NCBI GenBank assembly: GCA_963970005.1
Contig: CAXAMN010005358.1
Coordinates: 125,146-189,145, forward strand
DNA length: 64,000 nt
From: Durusdinium trenchii
Lineage: Eukaryota > Sar > Dinophyceae > Suessiales > Symbiodiniaceae
Direction of reading: 5' to 3'
A program made the position numbers and the translations under genes. Shown piece by piece: positions 33,527-45,758 of the stretch. How positions within the stretch are numbered: the first letter of the stretch is position 1; every line of letters begins with the position of its first letter. The notes beneath the pieces were generated by a model. It was not told where the DNA came from, made no database searches, and worked only from the letters and a program-made list of their open reading frames with translations.

Positions 33527-34035
33527 ACGGGATGGATATACTTTAGAGCCCTCCACCAGGAACGGCCTTCAAGTACTGATGCGCCAGCAAAGTGCCATAC
33601 AATCGTTCTCAAAGGCTGCCAGACGCCTCTGAAGGCTCAGCAGTAATTTTTCGAATTGATCAATTTCCAGGCCTTGCCTGCCCAAGGGCCACTAGCCCAC
33701 TTGTTGCTGTTCGCTAGCTCACATTATTTTCCTTTCCCGTGAAGCTGCGGGCAATTCGCATGAAGACCCAAAGTGTGGCGAGAGGCGAGAGACTAGAACT
33801 ATCCGACTATCCTTCTTCTCGAATCAAGCTGTTTGCTCCACAGTTTGGATGATTCTTGTTATGCTATGTGTTGCTCAAGCTGCAGCAAGACGCTGAAAGG
33901 GAAACTTGAATTTGCATGAGTTTACACTTTACACTGAAGACACATTGAAGATTGAGGCATTCAAGATATCCCACAGCACCACGATCAATTGGCAAATTTC
34001 ACGCTCCTGGCAAGCGTGCCTGGCCGGTCTAAGCC

Positions 34036-34818
34036 ATGGCTTGGTGCAAGCGCCTTTGGATGCGATTGATGCTCTTGGCGTTGGCCCTCAGCTGTGCGCA
34101 ATTATGGCCATGTGTTGTTCAACGTGCACGGAGAGATGTCCTCGGCAGCTGGCCGTGGTTGACATACAACATCAGTGGCATGAGTGGAACATCACTCTTG
34201 GCAGGTCTTGTGAGTACATCGGTTTCGATGCTTGGCCTTTTCCTACTTGCTGCACTCGCGATGTGTTTGGCTTCGCGACATCGGCTGCTTATCATGGCAA
34301 TGGTTTCTATGTCAGATGCCTTTGTGGGTCCACCACGGGATTTGCAGCCTTCTTTGTGGGATCCCCCAGCCGAACGCGCTGAACGCGCTAAAGAAAAGAC
34401 AACGGGAGAAGACAAATCTGAGGAGAAAATGTCAAAGAGAATACGTGCAGTGGCCATCGGCTCTGCAGGTGGAATTGTGTTGAGCCTGGTGGTGCAAAGT
34501 ATCACACCAGGAAGGCCTCGTAGAATTGATTATAGAAGACAAGTGGTTCAAGTGCCCATAGAATCTCAGGAGTCCGACTTTTCTTTGGGGTCCCTGACCA
34601 CTGGGCTGCTGGTTGGGCTTGGGGCTGGGCTAATCCTTGGCAGCAACTCGGCTGACGAAGCTGAGACAAAGTCAACGGGCTATGATACTGAGAGTCAACG
34701 CCCCAAGGGCCCAGAGCGCCCCAAGGGCCTCAAGGGCACACGCACATCCACCTTTGCCGCTGCTCATGCCAAATCACAAGAAGTGTCGAGGGTTCGGAGT
34801 GGGCGTATCCTGAAGTGA
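34036..34818 (+). CDS. Predicted membrane protein of unknown family
   Basis: A 260-residue frame starts at an ATG in a good context (GCCATGG). It has an N-terminal hydrophobic segment (LMLLALALSCAQLW), a second pair of likely spans (SLLAGLVSTSVSMLGLFLL and AALAMCLAS), a charged loop rich in Glu/Lys/Arg (about residues 118-150), a span around AVAIGSAGGIVLSLVV, and a Gly-rich span LTTGLLVGLGAGLILGS. The tail is basic and polar with a PKGPERPKGLKG repeat. Four spans with a cytosolic-type basic tail are plausible. No family is recognised. A longer overlapping frame (33906-34382) reads through the same DNA without protein-like hydrophobic patterning, so I prefer this one. Confidence 0.5.
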   Translation: MAWCKRLWMRLMLLALALSCAQLWPCVVQRARRDVLGSWPWLTYNISGMSGTSLLAGLVSTSVSMLGLFLLAALAMCLASRHRLLIMAMVSMSDAFVGPPRDLQPSLWDPPAERAERAKEKTTGEDKSEEKMSKRIRAVAIGSAGGIVLSLVVQSITPGRPRRIDYRRQVVQVPIESQESDFSLGSLTTGLLVGLGAGLILGSNSADEAETKSTGYDTESQRPKGPERPKGLKGTRTSTFAAAHAKSQEVSRVRSGRILK

Positions 34819-35752
34819 TCTCAAAAGTCTGGGGTCGCGTAGCGGCAGAATGTCGTCGAGTTTGTCCGGGGCCGCTGTGCTAGCATAGTGCCTCCGCAGG
34901 CAGGCAAGAGAACAGTGCTGCCTACCTAAATTGCCAAATGACCAAATGAACGACATGCCCGAATCGAGAAACAATCGGTGATGTTTCTGAGTCTCATTGT
35001 CTTGCAGATTGCAAATATCGATGTTTCGATGCTTCATGATGATTCATGATGTTTGTACCTCCAGTCAAGGAGGCTGCCCTGACCTTCTTTTGCCCGAGGC
35101 TGTGCTTGCCAGGGTTGAGGTGACCAATGAAGTGAGCGGTCCTTAGTTACTCTTTCCCGACGAGTTGCTGACATTGAAACATAGGGCGGGAGGACTGTAG
35201 ATCTTGTAAGCTGCCAGGACTCAGTTGTTGCAGGCGGGTATTGCGAAGATTGGGTCCACTCTTGAGTTGAAGCAGCTGCTTTGCAGTTACCAATGCGGTG
35301 GAGGCTGTAAGGGCGATCTCGATTATAGCGGATCCCGCAGTCAAAATCAAGACTTGCAGCTGGGAGCCCAAGCCAGGTGTCATGCGTAGAATTGAATCAC
35401 TTGATCTACCGAAGCCTGACTTCGCAATCAGAGCCCTTGCATGCCCTTGCCATTACCCCAAATGTGCTCGACCCATGAATAGGTGTGCGTGCCATATGAA
35501 TTTGTGGCCAGACAGCTTTGTTCTTGAATTCTGGATGTTTTTGAGGCACTTTTTGCCAGGATATGGATTTTGTTTTATACTTGGCATCAATTTACATACA
35601 ATTCTACAGCCAGCTGCAAGGCACCGACTTCTTTGGCACTGTGACGTGTGACCAGATTCCTTCCGCAGAGGTGCCTGCAGAACCATTTCAGGGAGAACCC
35701 ATGCCGTCCACATCCTCTCTCGTCATCACTCGTCATGAGTTTTGCGTTTCAG

Positions 35753-36321
35753 GTGGTGCGCCCTGTGTCAGGCTCAGATCTAGAGCTCGCAGTCAACATG
35801 CCAGAGAAGTTCAGGTGACCTGGTGCAACCTTCCTTTTCTTTCATTGTTCTAGCTTAGGCGCTGAGGGCGCTGAATGCAGCAGCACCTTTTGTTCGCGAT
35901 GGTGTATGCTTGGCATGAGTTCACCGTTTTGTGGACTTTGTTCCTATGGGTTACACAGTAGGATTGCTCGGATTCCTCACAGTCCCACAAGTGCACATTG
36001 TCCAGCAAGCCAGGACACCCTCGGCAAGATGGGTGCAGCACTAGAGGGTATGATACAAGTTGCTTTCGAGCCTTCAATCGAGACGGTGCTCAGCTCAAGA
36101 CAAACAACCCGAGCCAGTGGATTTCATCAGACGAGCTTCATTGGGTTTCTTGGTTGGTATCCGAGGTTGATGTGACCAGCATTTTTGGAGACAGCTTAAA
36201 TCCAGGTGTATCAGCGCAATTCAACAGCATCAAGCAGCATCGCGTCCAGCTGGCTTCAGGCAATAGAAGCGAAGATGAGAACCTAACAGAGGAACTTGTG
36301 GAGCCTCCAGAACCAGTGTGA
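35753..36321 (+). CDS. Two possible exons of an unidentified gene
   Basis: A short segment flanked by AG and GT (about 35753-35815) reads VVRPVSGSDLELAVNMPEKF. A second segment (about 36050-36321) reads FRAFNRDGAQLKTNNPSQW, then DELHWVSWLVSEVDVTSIF, and ends in a polar acidic tail (EDENLTEELVEPPEP) at a stop. Both look coding by composition, but I did not prove the joint and recognise no family. Confidence 0.3.
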
Positions 36322-39300
36322 AGTCCTCAGCTGTGGCTGTGGATGTAATATTATGATGCAATTATCCTCAGCGCACACCTAGTTTAGAACTGGGTAGTGG
36401 TGTGTAGCGGAGAGAGTGTGGGTAAACCCTTGAGCATGTTTGAAAGCATGTTTAGTTTTGAAAAGTTGTCAGGTTCGTGAATGTGTCCCGTATCCAAGTC
36501 TTGCCGGAGGCAGACACTTGTTGACAGTTTTTGAATCAAGTTAAATCATGTTAAATCAATTTAAGCCGGACCTTTGCAAGCAAAGGATTGCTTTTACGGG
36601 GCCATGAGCATTGCAATCCTTCAGTTTGCTTGCCTGGATTGTTTAATTCCGTGCTGTCAGTTTCTGGTGTCCATCTCCAGAGCGCTGACCACTGCGCAAC
36701 AAGCTATGCTTGCTGAACAGGCTTACCTCAGAACATATACAGATCATTGCAAACTGCCAGACGCTCCTTTGGCTTCTCGATTTTTGATGAGCTTTGTGAG
36801 CGCCAGAAGTGTCAGAAGTGCAGTCGGCCAATAAGCTTTGGCAGGCATTGGGTTCTGCGAGAGGTTTGGATGGGTTCGCCGCTCACCAGGCAGCCAAGCA
36901 ATCAACAAAAACGCTGCAGAGCATTCATAGACTGCAAGTTGGGATGTGTTGGGTACATGGCGGTCACTTCCCTGTTCATGGTCTTTTGGCCTTTTATGCG
37001 GTGCAATATGGTGCAGACATCATCGTGCCGCATGATTCATGCCAGTATCCTCTTGTTGGTGAGTTGTGAAGGTTTGGAGCTCTCTGGTGGCTTTGCAGTG
37101 CAGGTCTTAGTGCCTCAAACCAACGCACAAAGCTTCAGGTCTAAAACCTACAGATCTCCTGAGGTCTGCAATTCAAGGCACAATGAATGTAGACCGGAAT
37201 TTGCCACAGGAGGCGGAGTGAGCACTACGAAAGAGCTAAGCGACAGTTTGCACCGATCATTTGTCAGATGCGGGCTTTGGTTGATAGCCTTGGAGCTCTA
37301 TCCTTGCCATCGCAACTTGGCTTGATAGATTGAGGTGTCGGTAGCCACAAGGTTTGGCATTCAAACTGAGGTTGCCAATCGGAAGGGACCGCAGCTAAGT
37401 TTTGTTGTTGAGATGACCATGGCCTTGGCATGGTCGGGATGCTGTGCTGTGGGACTGCCCATTCTTTTTCAAGGAACTGTGGTTGCGTACGCCCCCAGAC
37501 CTCACCGTCCGAGCGGACATGATGTTGGCAAAGGCCAGGCGGGTTGCCCTCACAACTGCAGTTCTATAGCAGAAGAAATCAGTTTTTGTGAGCATCAACG
37601 ACAGGAACAAACCCCCGCGCGCACATCCCTTTTAGTCATCAGTTCTTCTGCCCTGCAAGGTTAGAAGTGGAAGCCAAAAGCTCAGTCCAGAGTCCAGGTG
37701 TGTGCTGAATAGTGTTGTAGCGAGCCATATGTTTCCATTTTTTTGGTAATAGGCATGCGCATCAAGGCTTTCGTAACATTGCACTGTGACACACATGCAT
37801 TGTGAGCAGGGTGTGCCATTTTGATAAGGGTTGCCAGCTGAATTGGAGACTGACAAGTTGCCTCCAGTCTCATTGGATGAAGCTTGATGTGAATGATGAA
37901 ATGATGGGGGGTTTGTGCTGGCGTGTTGTCCAACTATTTAGCGGGAGGAAGCGGACAGATGGGTTCTTCAAGCACGAGATGCTGCAACACTTCCAAGCAG
38001 AGTGAGATGAGATACCTCATAGTGTGTTACAACCCATGCTGCCATGACTTGTACGTACCTTTCGCACTGCGAAAAGCGTGCAGGTTCACTGAGGCAGCCC
38101 GTCAAGACTTGGTTTCTGTGGGCGTGCGGACTTATCAATGAGTGTCACCCAAGGCAGCACCCGGCAGCGGAGCTTAGAATGCAAAGCGTAATAATGTGCT
38201 GCCCTGGCGGTGCAGATCCGTAGCAGGGCAGGGAACTACTGTCAGCCGCCAGCCATGATAGCATTTCTTATTGTTGCGCATGCAAAGCCAAACGTGATCC
38301 ACGGGGCAACTTGTGCTGCTTGGAGCCAGTTTCCACAGGGTGCGGATTGGTGCCATTCCGGCAGTGAAAAGTATGCAGGGTGGGTGGCCAGCCAAAACGT
38401 TTGCAGGCCCCAACTGCTATGACACGGATTTGCAGCACAACTGTCAATCCCATATTGGCTGTGTGGGATCGGATGCCACAAGCTCCGTGGTAGACAGCTG
38501 CTACCCTGGCTTGAAGGTCAGGTTAGTTCATCCTTCAAGTGTTGTCCAACGCCGTGGTATGTCATCACGAAGGCCCGCTGAAGCATTTTGAAACCTTTGA
38601 CTCTTGCGGAAATTCTCTGGATTGCTGCAATGAGTAAGGAAAAGACACACCGTCGCATGCACTCCACAGGGGCAATGGCTGTGAGTCTTCGTATTGTGAT
38701 ATGGAATTGCTGCTTGTGGTGTGCCCACTCTGCCTTGCTTTCTTTGTATTTGTTCAGTTTTCCTGGTTCCGTGTTTGCTTTTTGCACTGTCGCTCCCTAC
38801 CCTTTTTTTCTTCGCTTCTTTGTGTTTTCTTTCCTGCTTTTGTTGTTTTTGGTCGTCTATTATGTTCTTGCCTTTCTGTATGTCTTCCTTTCTTGGGTTT
38901 TGGCGTTTCTCGATCGCTACCTTTTCTTGTGGCCCTTGTTTGCCTTTTTAATGCCTCCCCTGCCAGCGCCGTGAAGATCGTAAGCATTTGTTGCAAAATC
39001 AGCATAGGAAGTGGGCACATTGCCGCTGGCACTGCAGCTGTAGGAAGTCTGAGCCGTTAAGCCACACCAGCCGGCCAGCACGCAAAGCGCGGCAATTTGG
39101 TGTGGGCAAGCATGCACTTGGCTCAGGAATGCCGGGTCTGAAACAGTGTGCTCCCAGCTCGACTCAAGCAATGGCTTCCCACAAGACACCATGGCACGAG
39201 TTGCGCAATCTCGACCAACAGGGTGCTTAATCCCATCTTGATGCATGTGAGATTGGCACACTCTTCCCAGGATCATCTGCGCCGACACAACACCTGATCC

Positions 39301-39810
39301 AGACATCGCTGTTTCGGCCTGCATTTTGGACCGTTCCGCACGTCCTTGAGAACTTGTGATTTTTCTCTTGTTTCAGAACCGTCATGCATCAGCCCCATGG
39401 TCTAGGCCCTAGGCGGCGTGGGTACCTCCTTCCGACCGTGCCAGCAGTGTCTTTCCAATCTTTGGCGCTGCAGGGTGTTTGTGTTTTCATAGTTTGCGCG
39501 TTGAGTCGCTGCAACGTGCCAGTGATTTCTTTCAAAGTTTTGGGTTCTATCTTGGAGCTTGGCAAGGCAGGCTGTTGACGCCTGAGCCAGTAGCTATGGC
39601 GGGGCATCTGCATCGAGAACCCAAAGCCTTTTCCGGAGCGCGCTGTTCAGAAAGTTGAAAGGTTGCCGTTTCGCCGCCTTGCAGAGGAGTTTCCAGGCCA
39701 TCGAAGGGCGTTGCGTGCAAAATGTCGTCCATAGGAGCTTTTCACAAGGGAGGATATATTTTAGTAGGATATTTTTTAAGTGGGACATGCTTTTCTTTGG
39801 ACTTAGCTGT
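36322..39810. other. No firm gene
   Basis: Frames such as 36747-37325 (with a CQKC motif) and 37335-37664 are open but compete with other frames and show no family signature. 38720-38960 is a T/C-rich tract that yields hydrophobic frames by composition. There may be exons here that I cannot separate from noise. Confidence 0.35.
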
Positions 39811-39975
39811 GGGAAGGAAGGGACGAAGGAAGGCAGGAAGGGAGGAAGGAAGGGAGGAACGAAGGAAGGGAGGAAGGAAGGGGACCGGCGTTTCTGTGGC
39901 TTTTGTGGCTTCTAGCTGGGAAGAAAGGAAGGAAGGAAGCAAGGAAAGAAGGAAGGAAGAATGCAAGGAAGTTTA
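39811..39975 (+). repeat. GGAAG/GGAAGGGA purine microsatellite
   Basis: An imperfect run of GAAG, GGAAG and GGAAGGGA units with all purines on the + strand, interrupted by about 30 bp of unique sequence near 39890-39915. Confidence 0.85.
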
Positions 39976-40560
39976 GAAGGACAATTGAAAGAATATTAAG
40001 GAAAAGTCAAAGGGAAATACAAATCTGGAATTATCCAAGGATTGACAATAAAAAGGACATTCCGACATTCCATAGTAAGTTTTAAAAGAACAGTATAAGG
40101 ACAATTGAAACATATTGTAATATTTGAAAGGACATTTCAAGGAAATTTAACTGTATATAAATTTCATTTTAAGGAAATTTAACTGTAAATTTCAAAGGAT
40201 TTTTGAAAGGACATCAAAAACAAACGCAATTCAACAGGAAGTTTAAGATTACATCTAGAACAAATTTAGATTTAAAGTTCACAAGGACATTCAACGGGAA
40301 AGGTATTTAAGAAAGTAAAGAGAAACCAACAGGACTTATATAAACAAAAAACAAAGGGACATTTAACATGAAACAAAAGGCATTCTCCAAACAAAGTTAA
40401 AGGACAACTTTAAACAAACAATTAACTATAAACAAAGTCAAAATCAATTATATAATATATATATTTTTAAACGTAACTAAAAGGGAGAAGACTAAAACCA
40501 CCCCCCAAACCAAAAACAAAACAAAACACACACACCATTACCATCCCATTAAACATTTGC
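39976..40560. repeat. AT-rich block with recurring AAGGACATTT words
   Basis: About 580 bp of strongly A/T-rich sequence, very different from the near-balanced composition around it. Words such as AAGGACATT, GGAAATTTAA and GGACAATT recur at irregular distances, as in a decayed satellite. It follows the purine microsatellite directly and ends in an ACCACCCCCCAAACC/ACACACACAC stretch. No protein-like frame. Confidence 0.6.
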
Positions 40561-41330
40561 AGCCTATTTCACAAGACTGACAGGTCCGGAGGCACGGCCA
40601 ATCTAAGATTGGTGCTTCATCGCAGCAGTGCAGCTCAAACTTTTGGCAAGAACAGCGACCCCAAAAGCTCCAGCGAAATTGAACCGATTAGGCTCTACCA
40701 ATACTAAATGATCAACGCCTCTTCAACACCCTTGGGCAGTGCAAAGAGAGATCAAAATCACTGGCTCTGAGGCGACGCTGAGCTGCCCGGTCTGTTCGTC
40801 CCAAGGTGCCAACCCGGGAATGAAGAGCGCGCCAGCGCACCTGTGACTACAATGTTGCAGGGATCCTTTAGGCGTTTTGAAACTCTCTGTGGACAAGCCA
40901 ACGTTTGCAAACACATGAGGCAATATTTTTAACAGTCGCAGATTCACAGTTGCGCAGCTCGCGGCAGCTTTCAGGGAAGTTTCCAGCGGCTCTCGGCGTT
41001 TGCAGAGCTGTGACGAGCTGGAAGTTCAAGTGGCCGATTGGTGAGAGACCCAGGGACAGCGCCTAATGCGGCGCTATTGTACCTTGCATACTTATACCAT
41101 GCAGTTTAGCGACACGAATGAATTCAGCTGACAGCTCTATAGCTTGCCATAAGGTACAATCTCAATCCGCACTTTGCAGCGCCTCGAGGTTTCGGCAAAG
41201 TCCTAAGCGCACTGAGTTTCTGTGGGTTTTGTTGGGTGGAAGTTTGAGGTGTCACAGACCTTCTGCTCCCCAATAGCTCCATCAAGGCACTTAGAACTTG
41301 GAGAGCGGAGACGGTTACCCAATGGCCACC
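40561..41330. other. No gene seen
   Basis: Nothing supported; a T tract of about 13 bases lies just after the end (about 41337-41349). Confidence 0.4.
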
Positions 41331-41339
41331 ACTCAGTTT

Positions 41340-43324
41340 TTTTTTTTTCGAGAACTACGTGTTTCCCAAGGGCCTGATCTTGCGCCATTGTGGGGAGCCT
41401 GCGCGCGTGCAAGGAACAAAGTGCGGGTTTTCCATGTCAATGGAGTCTCACATCCATGGGTTGAAACAACGAATTGGTTGGTTAATTGCAGGATTATCAC
41501 GGCCTGTGGAAATGGACTTCAGCATCGACCAACCTCAGGGTGTTCATTCTGGTTTGTTTCTGAGTTCCTGATTGCTTGTAGAAGCATCAGCACCTTTAGT
41601 TTTAATTATTGGGTCCATTGTGTGGTAGAGGCTATATTGTGGAACACCGGTGCGCGGTATTCAACGAGGGCATAGAGCTCAGCCTTCATTGTAGAATGTT
41701 CATTAGGTTTTTGCACTGCGCAATGTGCCATTTCAGGTCTCGGAGCATGGCTGGAGCCTCGATGCAGTGCGAACTTGGAAAATTGGAGGAGGTCCTGAGC
41801 TTGCAAGGTCCGAAGTTGGAGTTTCTTCCAAAGATGTGGTTACGAACACGTCGACGCAAATGCTTGGCACTTGGAGACTGCAAAGCCAGCCTGCTTGGGT
41901 CCAAACCAATCCAAACGAGGACTTGTCAAACTACCCAGAGCTATGGCTACTTTGCCGCCTACTACAGAGTTGTTCGAGAGGTGGGCCTTAGCATGCACTG
42001 TTTTGCACATGGTTTTGTTTCCATAGATTTACATTCAAATTGCTGTCGGAGGCACCCCCACCGACGACCACTCCTCCTCCACCACCGAAAGAGGAAGAGG
42101 AATGGCTGAGTTTGCCAGCACTGGTTGCAATTGCCCACAACCAAGTGTGTCTCTGTCGCTTGATTTTGAACCAGCCTTTCTGCACTGAGGTGATGGGAAC
42201 CACAATTTGTATCGGTGGCGCTGTTGGTGGTATCTATGTTTTGGCCTCAGCTGATGGTTCACGTCATAGCAGGATGGTACAAGCAAGCGCTCGATTTTGC
42301 ACACAGATCATGAACACCTCAAATCCTGAGCAGCGCAGGCGTGGCGCCTTTCAAGGCACAAGATCACGTCCTTTTTGCTCTGCAGCTGCCGTGGGGAATT
42401 TCCAACGATTGTCGTTCAGATGGGTCATAGATGGTCATAGTCAGACTTTCTCCAGGACGACGGTTCAGGTCGAGCCAGAGGAGGAAGAAAAGGAGGAGGC
42501 ACGTCAACAAGCCATATGTTGGAGTATATTGTTCATGCTTACATTGCTAGGAAGTCGAAGAAAGCGAGTCTGAAGTGGAGGCGCTTCGATTGCCTTTGAG
42601 TGGCACTGACAGAACCATGTTTGTCGTTGAGTCATTGTTGATTAATGAATATAGCATAATATAGTCGTTCATATTCATATTCATTATATAGATTTCATGA
42701 TAATTCCCAGCTGGGACTTCCAGCATTCCAGATTTGATTCGACTTGCTCGTGCACAGGTCCATGAGCTTCCAGATCCGGACTGCCCAAGATGCAAGACAA
42801 ACATTCTTGAGTTGAAGATGTAGGCTGAAGCATGTTCCTGTTAAGCTTGCTGAATGTTCTTGCAGGGAAGCGCCTTTCCATCAGAGTTTCAAGCTAGCTG
42901 TGGACTTGTCCAGGATCCGGCACTTACAAAGCTTCGCCAAGCAGCAGAAGCGGGAACGTTGACAGTGCACATCCCAGACACATTTGGCAAAGTAACGCCT
43001 GACACTTCCACCGAAGTTGGTTTCTCGCCATTTAATGCATTGTCCCAATGAAGATGCCATGCACGTGTCAGGCTCGTGAAATCCTTGCAAGACATTCGGG
43101 CCCGACTGGTATTCGCCAGGATTCGGAAATGAATGCAGCTACGTTTGCTTTGCCCATGCTGCCTTTTGCTGACTACTTTGCAGTCAATGCGGGGTGCCAT
43201 GTGCAAACGTATTTTCTTCAATTGCTGGTTTGTGTAGATCACACACTCTCAGGAGTTGGTTTGGGCCATTGACAAAGGCTACGAGAACAAGCGCCGTGAA
43301 GCAGCCAAGAAGAAGGCCCATTAA
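41340..43324 (+). CDS. Unidentified multi-exon gene
   Basis: Coding-like segments follow each other on the + strand: about 41350-41540 (ENYVFPKGLILRHCGEPARV, later IGWLIAGLSRPVEMDFSIDQ), 41735-41980 (VSEHGWSLDAVRTWKIGGG, later DLSNYPELWLLCRLLQ), 42050-42110 (a Pro run followed by KEEEEWLSLP), 42553-42650 (EVEESESEVEALRLPLSGTD), 42720-42823 (HELPDPDCPRCKTNILELK) and a final exon 43253-43324 (ELVWAIDKGYENKRREAAKK plus KAH and stop) after a clear CTCTCAG acceptor. Short acidic and polar blocks and one CPRC pair are the only motifs. I did not assign all joints and recognise no family; some segments may belong to two genes. Confidence 0.35.
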
Positions 43325-43682
43325 TTACAAATATTATCAGATATTTGCTTGCGTTCCTTGCATTTGCGAGATCCTTTTTAACATGCTATACAATGTTGGC
43401 CACTTTGTGCACAAAACAAGTTGCAGCTTCTGGCTCAAGTTGGCCGGCCCTGAGTACAAGATAGAATATGAAAACAACATGGTAACACATAATCTATTTT
43501 AAAAAGATATATGAGAACCCAGAAGTATTGTCATTGAACTGCAGAGAAGACAACCTCAAACCCGCCAGATCCTTAGCTCAGAGTCTCTGAGCAATTTGAT
43601 CCTCTCAGCTTTGTCCTTCCGCTTGCCACTTAACCATCCAAAGGCTGAAGGGGCAATGCATCTCATCCAGACAATAAGGCGA

Positions 43683-45166
43683 TGGCTGAAGCCGAATGGA
43701 AAGAATGCTTCGACCTGTTTGACAAGGACCATGCTGACATCCAAACCTTGTTTGGACAAGAAAAGGGCAGGAGAGGGATTAGCGTACTGTTCAACTATTG
43801 TTTCCAGTTTTGAATTTGATTCTGTTTCAAGGATTCTGATGGAAAGATACAGGCGCCTGGACTAGATATGCCCATACCAAGTGGTGGTGTTCAGAATTGA
43901 TGTTCTATCAACAACAACATCGATATTTGTAGTGTTCGTTGGGTCCCGCATGCAAAAACAACTGGGACTGGCATGGCGGTCCCACATGGCAACAATATTT
44001 TAAGATATGCTTGATGTTTGATCAGATAGGCTTGCATTGATCTTCAAGTCCGAATAGAGTGCCGAGGCAGCAGAGCTTGGGGAAGCACTTAGATCTCTTG
44101 GCCTCGTTCTCACTCAGAAGGAAGTCTCAGAAATGAAGGAGACTTTGGCCAAGTTTCGAATTACCACGGGACGGGAATTTTTGCTGCTGGATTGGTTTCA
44201 TAGACAGTTGTTTGCAAGTGGGGGAGGATACATGTTTCAGTGTCCGACACTTGGGTAAAATGGAGAGTGTTAACAGCTTGGTCAGTGACGATTGCTGCCG
44301 GAATTTTGAGGTAATGCATTTAGGATCATTTAGGGCCGGAAGTTTCAATAGGTAATGGTCCTGAGGCTCTCCAAACCTGTAGAGTTTTCTTCGTTTTAAA
44401 ATTGCATGACATGCTGGGAGCGAAATGTCTTTCCTGGACTCGCATGCACATACTAGGAGGCCGGCATAGTACCCTAGAAGGTCAGAATGCCTGCAGGACG
44501 AGGTGGGCGGCGATGTGTCCTGGGAGAAGTTCAAAGGTCTTGTGGCCAAAAGACCTCGGGCCCCTGAGAAACAGGCGGGCGGTTAGAACGGCTAGCAGCC
44601 AGATGTAGCCAGAAAGTTCAGTTGCAATATCAACTCTCAACAGCTTGGTTCCACAGTTGTGATTGCATTCAGAAATTCGCACCGTGAGGCACAAACACTA
44701 CTACAGGCTGGAGTCGCTAGAATTTGTGATGAATTGTCAAGAGACTTTCTGTAACCTTAAAGCTGCTGGACTTGCAAGAGTTAACTGGCGCTGAAGGCAT
44801 TCCAGGTCTTTGACCCAACCGGATCAGGGAATGTGGACATGAAAGAGTTGAGACACATTGTGACGGGCTGAGACTCTGCCACTCCGTGCTCCTGGCTGGG
44901 TCTCAACACTGGATTAGGTGACCAGAGTTGACATTGAAGGACGAAAGTGCGATACCAAAACCTATTAGCAATGGCCTCCGACTTAATAGGAATAGCCTCT
45001 AACCTACTAATTAGCGATGGAATCAATCAATTCAATCAATCCTTTACCGCTCCGGGAGTTTCCCCGATCCAGTTGCTAGTATTGTTCTTGTTTGGCCACT
45101 GCAGCACATTTCCTTGCCAAGGTGACCAGTCTCGGGGAAAAGCTGACCCCACAAGAATTCGAGGAC
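43683..45166 (+). CDS. EF-hand protein of the calmodulin/myosin light chain type, five exons seen, 3' end missing
   Basis: Five short exons join in frame into a calmodulin-like chain. Exons 43683-43727 (MAEAEWKECFDLFDK) and 43832-43859 (DSDGKIQAP) complete a first calcium loop DKDSDGKI. Exon 44074 to about 44160 gives ELGEALRSLGLVLTQKEVSEM, the linker to EF-hand 2, whose loop exon I did not find. Exon 44797-44859 gives AFQVFDPTGSGNVDMKELRH, with DPTGSGNV as a weakened third loop. Exon 45122 to about 45166 gives VTSLGEKLTPQEFED. The inferred intron donors after exons 1 and 2 are GA, after exon 4 GT. The third loop keeps Asp at position 1 but has Thr at 3 and Ser at 5, as often in myosin light chains. 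EF-hand 4 was not located. Confidence 0.6.
44961..45020 (-). repeat. 21-bp dispersed repeat (LEAIA family), locus 4, inside an inferred intron
   Basis: Three units of CCTATTAGCAATGGCCTCC type lie wholly inside the intron 44860-45121 of the EF-hand gene. Confidence 0.75.
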
Positions 45167-45758
45167 AGAACACGAATGTGCTGTAGAATTCACCGAAGTG
45201 CCATAAAGCCAAGGAGATTTGCAAAGTCGCTGGTTTACCTGCCTCTGGAAGCCTTGCCTACAAACAGGCAACTCAGCTGCAAAATGCTGCACACAAGTTC
45301 CGGGCATGTGGCTGGGCCTGAGTATGAACGAATGCGTGGGAATGCATGTGGAGTGGACATAGTTATTTACATCCAGCATGTTGGGGCCCAGTCAGTCACT
45401 TGCTTGTTCAATCTTGCCTGTCGAAAGCTCTCAAAGGTGGTGGACAAGGTCACCAAGACCTGAGATTTGATTGATTGCGATTTGGGGGCACTGAAAGCAT
45501 GCACTGGAGTCAAAAGCGAGTTTGCAAGCTGGTGTGGGTTGCAAGCAGTTTGCCGTATGAATATATATATATAGATATATGATATATGAATGTAATAATC
45601 AATGCACAACCCTCGCTGAAGTCGGCTCGATTCTGTGCCTGTAAGCCACTGAGAGCTGCCAGCTAGCAGCTAGCAATTGTACCAGTTGCAAGTACATGTT
45701 TAAGTCTTTTGCATGCCCAAGGCAGTTGTTGCTTGTACTTTGTTCACATGCACGCGCG

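Noticed and set aside
38701-39060. Hydrophobic open frames that look like membrane proteins
   Set aside because: They come from a T/C-rich tract, and three overlapping frames look equally hydrophobic.
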